Source: Acanthacorydalis orientalis (lineage: Eukaryota > Arthropoda > Insecta > Megaloptera > Corydalidae). Taken from it: a stretch of 64,000 nt of DNA. Below the pieces are notes generated by a model that was given only the letters and a program-made list of their open reading frames with translations, searched no databases and was not told the origin of the DNA. A program made the translations under genes and the position numbers. Every line of letters starts with the position of its first letter. The first letter of the stretch is position 1. Positions 60,290 to 64,000 of this stretch are shown here, one piece after another. Location: NCBI GenBank assembly GCA_034766995.1, contig CM068313.1:8868961-8932960 (forward strand), in the 5' to 3' direction.

Positions 60290-60827
60290 CCGTTCGAGTG
60301 CCACATGTATTTGAAAAAATCTGATTGGAAAATGCCAAGCAGCGCTAGCGCGCTTCTCTTATTCCATGTTGAAAAATGCCATGCAGCGCTATTGGGCTGT
60401 TGTAATTCTATGTTAAAACATACCGAGTGGCGCGATTACGCTGTTATTCTGCTTATAAGCAGTAAGTATTGACTCATTTAATGCATTGTTATTATGGAAT
60501 TCCTATGAGTGTAAGTAGTGATAATATTGTGTTTAATATTTTCGAAATATCACTTTTAAGTATTTTTATTCCTGATATAAAAGGTATGATTTAGTATAAG
60601 TATTAACTTTTTAACTTATTCTGCCTGATTATTTTATTTAATTTTTATTTATATACCTTTCGGCGGTTCATAGTGAACAATAACATAATGTTAACAACAC
60701 CTCGATAAATGGTATCAATAAAGACAAGCATCGACAAAATCAGAGCGTGCAGTCAGTTCGACTCTAAAGACCGATGAGCTGGCACTTTATAACAGAAGCG
60801 CGATCGCGCCGTCTGGCACCCAAACGG
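60290..60827. mobile_element. piggyBac-like non-autonomous element, 538 bp, with tandem subterminal repeats
   Basis: Ends CCGTTCGAGTGCCA and, inverted, CCGTTTGGGTGCCA; left flank TTAA (60286-60289), right flank TTGA, one mutation from TTAA. After the left end come three degenerate direct repeats of about 40-45 bp, each with a core like GCCATGCAGCGCTATTGGGC. A related GCGCGATCGCGCC segment lies at the right end. These look like transposase-binding subterminal repeats. No coding capacity. Confidence 0.7.
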
Positions 60828-61875
60828 TTGAAACAGAATGTGACCGATTCATTTTAAAGGCATCGAATCAATTTTTACATCTAATAGATTATGTCTGATC
60901 TAACAAAAATCTCATGTTCCACAAAGTAATTTAGCCACAGTAGCAGATTTGTATTATGAAGTGTCTCGTGTATGGTAATAAATTATATGAATTATACTAA
61001 TAACAAATCTCCTTTGCTACCTTTTTTTAGAACACCTGTGTAAGAATATTTATGGTTTACTTTTGAGAATATTTCGACGTAAAATTAAACGATTGTTTAC
61101 TGAATTATTAACATTAATTAAAATCATATAGTACATATTTTTGTATTAGTAGTAAATCAGGCGTTACAAATTGATTTGTTGTTTTTGAAATTCTTACTTA
61201 CTTATTTTTTAACATATTTATTAAACACTGTTGACGTCAGTATCATCATAAATAAAATTTTAGAATATAAGTGCATTAAGAATATAAGAGTAGAATATAA
61301 CCATCGTTCCTTACAGAGATGCAATTTTGAAAATAACTATTTTTATAATTAAATTGTATTTTTACTAATATTGAAAACGGTTCATAATGATTTACAGATA
61401 TTCAATGAGAATACAAACGACCTCTTACAAAACTTGCAAATAAATTAAAATCTTAACACAGATTTAGAATTGCAATAACTGTATTTGTATAGAATGAGAT
61501 AATATGTACGTCACACACATTGAATTAATTCAAATACCGGAAACAGTTTGTTAAATATACAATTCGATAAAATGAAACGATTTATTTGACACTCAATGTA
61601 ATAGAATGCACCAGACAGGTCATACAGTCAAAATTGTAATTATTTAATACAGATTTAGCTTATTAAGTTTGTAAATAAAAATTGGTATATTTCTATTTAT
61701 TATAGGATTTAAAAGAATCAATACATACATATTTATCTTGATTTTTTTTATAAATAATAAAAGAAAAAACAATAATCTTTTAAGAATCAGGCATTGTACA
61801 AATTATTGCCTTGATTATTTTTTGGTTTTATTTCACAAATAAATTTCTCCTAAAAATGAGTGTAGGAAAAAATTG

Positions 61876-61920
<45 letters not shown>

Positions 61921-62553
61921 TAATATTACTATTTATTAAAATCAAGTTATACACTTAGTGAAAAAATGTTAATAGAACGTCAATAATTAAACAATAAAAA
62001 AAATGTATTTTTTCACAATGTTCAATTATTAAGTAATGAATTCTTCAAGTGAAATTTAATTACTTACGAATAAATCAACTGAATACATAATATGAAACAT
62101 GTGATTTATAATTATATTTTGTACTTGCTGTTCCAAAAACTGTTATCAAAAATTATTAATATTTATCGTGTTAGCAATTAATTTTCACATGAAAAATACT
62201 AATTATTAATATCTGATTTCATTTAATAATTAGTAATGTTTTATTTTTAATATTTGTTTAATAAACTAAACAAAGAAATGGAACGATTTAATTCTATAGA
62301 TCTCTTAAAGAAAATTCGTCAGTAACTTTTTTTGAATATCGAATTTAAATTTTAAGTTCAAGTTTGTTTTCAGATTCAGTTTTATGAAAAGTCCTGTATA
62401 TAATATGACTTGGTAATTTATTTTTAATTTGAAAAGTGCGAAATTAATTTCATTTTTTCTTGTTAAATGGCGATTTTTTGAAATTAGAAAATCGGAAATT
62501 ATTAACAATTCAAGACAAGACTTTTTTACTAAAAATGATATTTTCTCAAGTTT

Positions 62554-62591
<38 letters not shown>

Positions 62592-62732
62592 CTTCTCAAA
62601 ATTGAAAATTCGGTTCGGCGGAAAAAAATTCTCGTCAATGGAAACTGTATTGAGAAATAAAATTGTTTTTTTTTTCAAAAATCGGTATTTAACTTGCTTT
62701 TTTACCATACTTACTAAACGACCCACTTGTAT

Positions 62733-62803
<71 letters not shown>

Positions 62804-63181
62804 TGAATCATAGACATAAATATACAAATGATTGTTATTGAAGAAAAATATATGATATATGTCACGTGTGCAATTTCTTCCTTATAAAACTGTATACATG
62901 TAATATTGATAAGTTGTATAGATGTTTATTTTAAGCATCATTTAAATAATATAGTGCCACTCCTCGATCAAATACAATGCGGACGACAAGATACAACCGT
63001 GTGTGTCTTATGCGTATGGAATTTCTCGTACTCGTACGCTATACATGAAAACTTGCTTCTATAAACCGTCATAACAGACTCAACAGATAACTGTTTTTTT
63101 TTCGCAATGAGGTTCGATGAATTCTTGTATATTTATATTTCGCTCTCTTCGTTTATGTTGTTTTTTTTCAGAATCCATCTT

Positions 63182-63231
<50 letters not shown>

Positions 63232-63370
63232 TTTATAAATAAATTGCTAACCTGTACTTGTAATTTGTAAAGGTCGTAGACAATAATGTGTGCCATTCGA
63301 AAAGTTGTAAGATCGAATCTCGTTTATAAACAAGTAGAATTTGTATATCTTGTGAATTTTATCGACTTTT

Positions 63371-63420
<50 letters not shown>

Positions 63421-63535
63421 GAGAAAGAGAAAAATAAATAAGTAGAAATAAAAGGTTCATCGTCCTCTGAACGATACGAGTTTATTTTTTTTTTTAAAAA
63501 AAAGTTTTTTCAAAAATTTATTTTATCATAATATA
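60828..63535. other. No gene recognised
   Basis: It includes a possible FB tip near 60930 (AATTTAGCCACAGT) and a small CpG-enriched patch at 62950-63140. Confidence 0.35.
61879..62800. repeat. TA arrays (61879-61917, 62557-62588) and (CA)n(TA)n (62732-62800)
   Basis: Three arrays. The last begins with CA for 16 bp. Confidence 0.95.
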
Positions 63536-63740
63536 GATCTGACACTGGGTAAATTCGCTTTCATAAATGAATTCTTTTTTATCTCGCAGCTTTTTCTATA
63601 TGTTGGTACTCTGAAGACGATGACATTATTATCGATAATAACAATCAAAAATGATCAATGATGATTTATTGGTCATTTATGATCAAAAATATTTTGTATG
63701 ATTTGTGGGATGAGAAAAAGAATTGACTTGTGAAACTTTT
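63536..63740. repeat. FB repeat, shortened palindrome
   Basis: GACACTGGGTAAATTCGCTT then TCATAAATGAATTCTTTT, ACTCTGAAGACGATGACATT, AATGATCAATGATGATTTAT, TGATTTGTGGGATGAGAAAA. Confidence 0.7.
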
Positions 63741-63854
63741 ATATCGTTTTTTAAAATGAATGGAAAGAAATTTCGATAATAGAAGATAAAATAATTCAAA
63801 GAATTTTCAAATTGTGAAATTAGAATCATTTCTATAAAATGAAAGAACATAAAA

Positions 63855-63950
63855 TTAATTGTTGAATGTTTTTAATTCGATTGAAATTTAGAAATTGTGA
63901 TGTGAATGAAAAATTCATTTCTGGAAGTGAATTTAGCTAGTGTTAAAATT
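63855..63950. repeat. FB repeat, right arm only
   Basis: TTGTTGAATGTTTTTAATTC, GAATGAAAAATTCATTTCTG, GAAGTGAATTTAGCTAGTGT. Confidence 0.6.
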
Positions 63951-64000
63951 GTGTTGGCATTTCGAATATGTAGTTCAAATACATATATATATATATATAT

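Larger units (their letters stand above)
63186..64000. repeat. TA arrays (63186-63229, 63373-63418, 63981-64000 at window edge)
   Basis: The last is cut by the window end, so its length is unknown. Confidence 0.95.

Noticed and set aside
63260..63335. tRNA-like T-arm wording (AGATCGAATCTCG)
   Set aside because: No acceptor stem, D-arm or anticodon arm of proper spacing around it.
1..64000. CRISPR arrays, operons, bacterial promoters or rRNA
   Set aside because: The sequence is clearly eukaryotic nuclear DNA with spliced genes. No spaced identical repeats or rRNA motifs were seen.

Overview
The window is AT-rich animal (eukaryotic) nuclear DNA. Introns have GT/AG borders, TA dinucleotide arrays are very dense, and there are many decayed DNA transposons. 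It carries two recognisable protein genes, both split by introns and arranged tail to tail. The K+ channel tail keeps blocks I recognise from insect Ork1 channels (for example EWTWSG and [11 protein letters not shown]), so the source is most likely an arthropod, probably an insect. I cannot name the species.

Gene 1 (+ strand, exons between 24519 and 30397) is an inositol 1,4,5-trisphosphate 3-kinase. Five consecutive exons with matching phases give 334 residues covering the calmodulin-binding helix and the whole catalytic domain through the stop. The variable N-terminus must lie upstream and was not identified. Gene 2 (- strand, exons between 44801 and 37044) is a two-pore-domain K+ channel of the Ork1/KCNK0 type. 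Five phase-matched exons give 729 residues, from just before the first pore through the long cytoplasmic tail and stop. The exon for the N-terminus and first membrane helix is missing, and probably lies beyond a large first intron. The two genes converge across about 6.6 kb that holds their likely 3' ends. No functional link between them can be read from the sequence, although both act in excitability and Ca2+ signalling.

The rest is intron or intergenic DNA. It contains: four mariner-like families, A to D, all broken (A is Hsmar1/cecropia-like, C is irritans-like); two piggyBac-like non-autonomous elements at TTAA; two hAT-like elements; one 422-bp element with inverted ends; a pair of repeats with GC-rich hairpins; about 45 TA, CA or GA arrays; and a long palindromic dispersed repeat, here called FB, with roughly 20 copies. 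FB copies are concentrated from 33 to 64 kb and lie in three of the four visible introns of the K+ channel gene.

Layout: 1-24.5 kb, transposons and microsatellites with no recognised gene; 24.5-30.4 kb, IP3 3-kinase; 30.4-37 kb, convergent 3' region; 37-44.8 kb, Ork1-like channel; 44.8-64 kb, FB repeats, mariner fragments and TA arrays, probably intron 1 or upstream DNA of the channel gene.

Most interesting observations: the FB palindrome family; amplification of internally deleted mariners (A1 and A3 share two deletion junctions; family B copies keep only the DNA-binding part); a mariner B copy nested in an FB copy; TA arrays sitting inside transposon copies; and five RRxS motifs in the channel tail.
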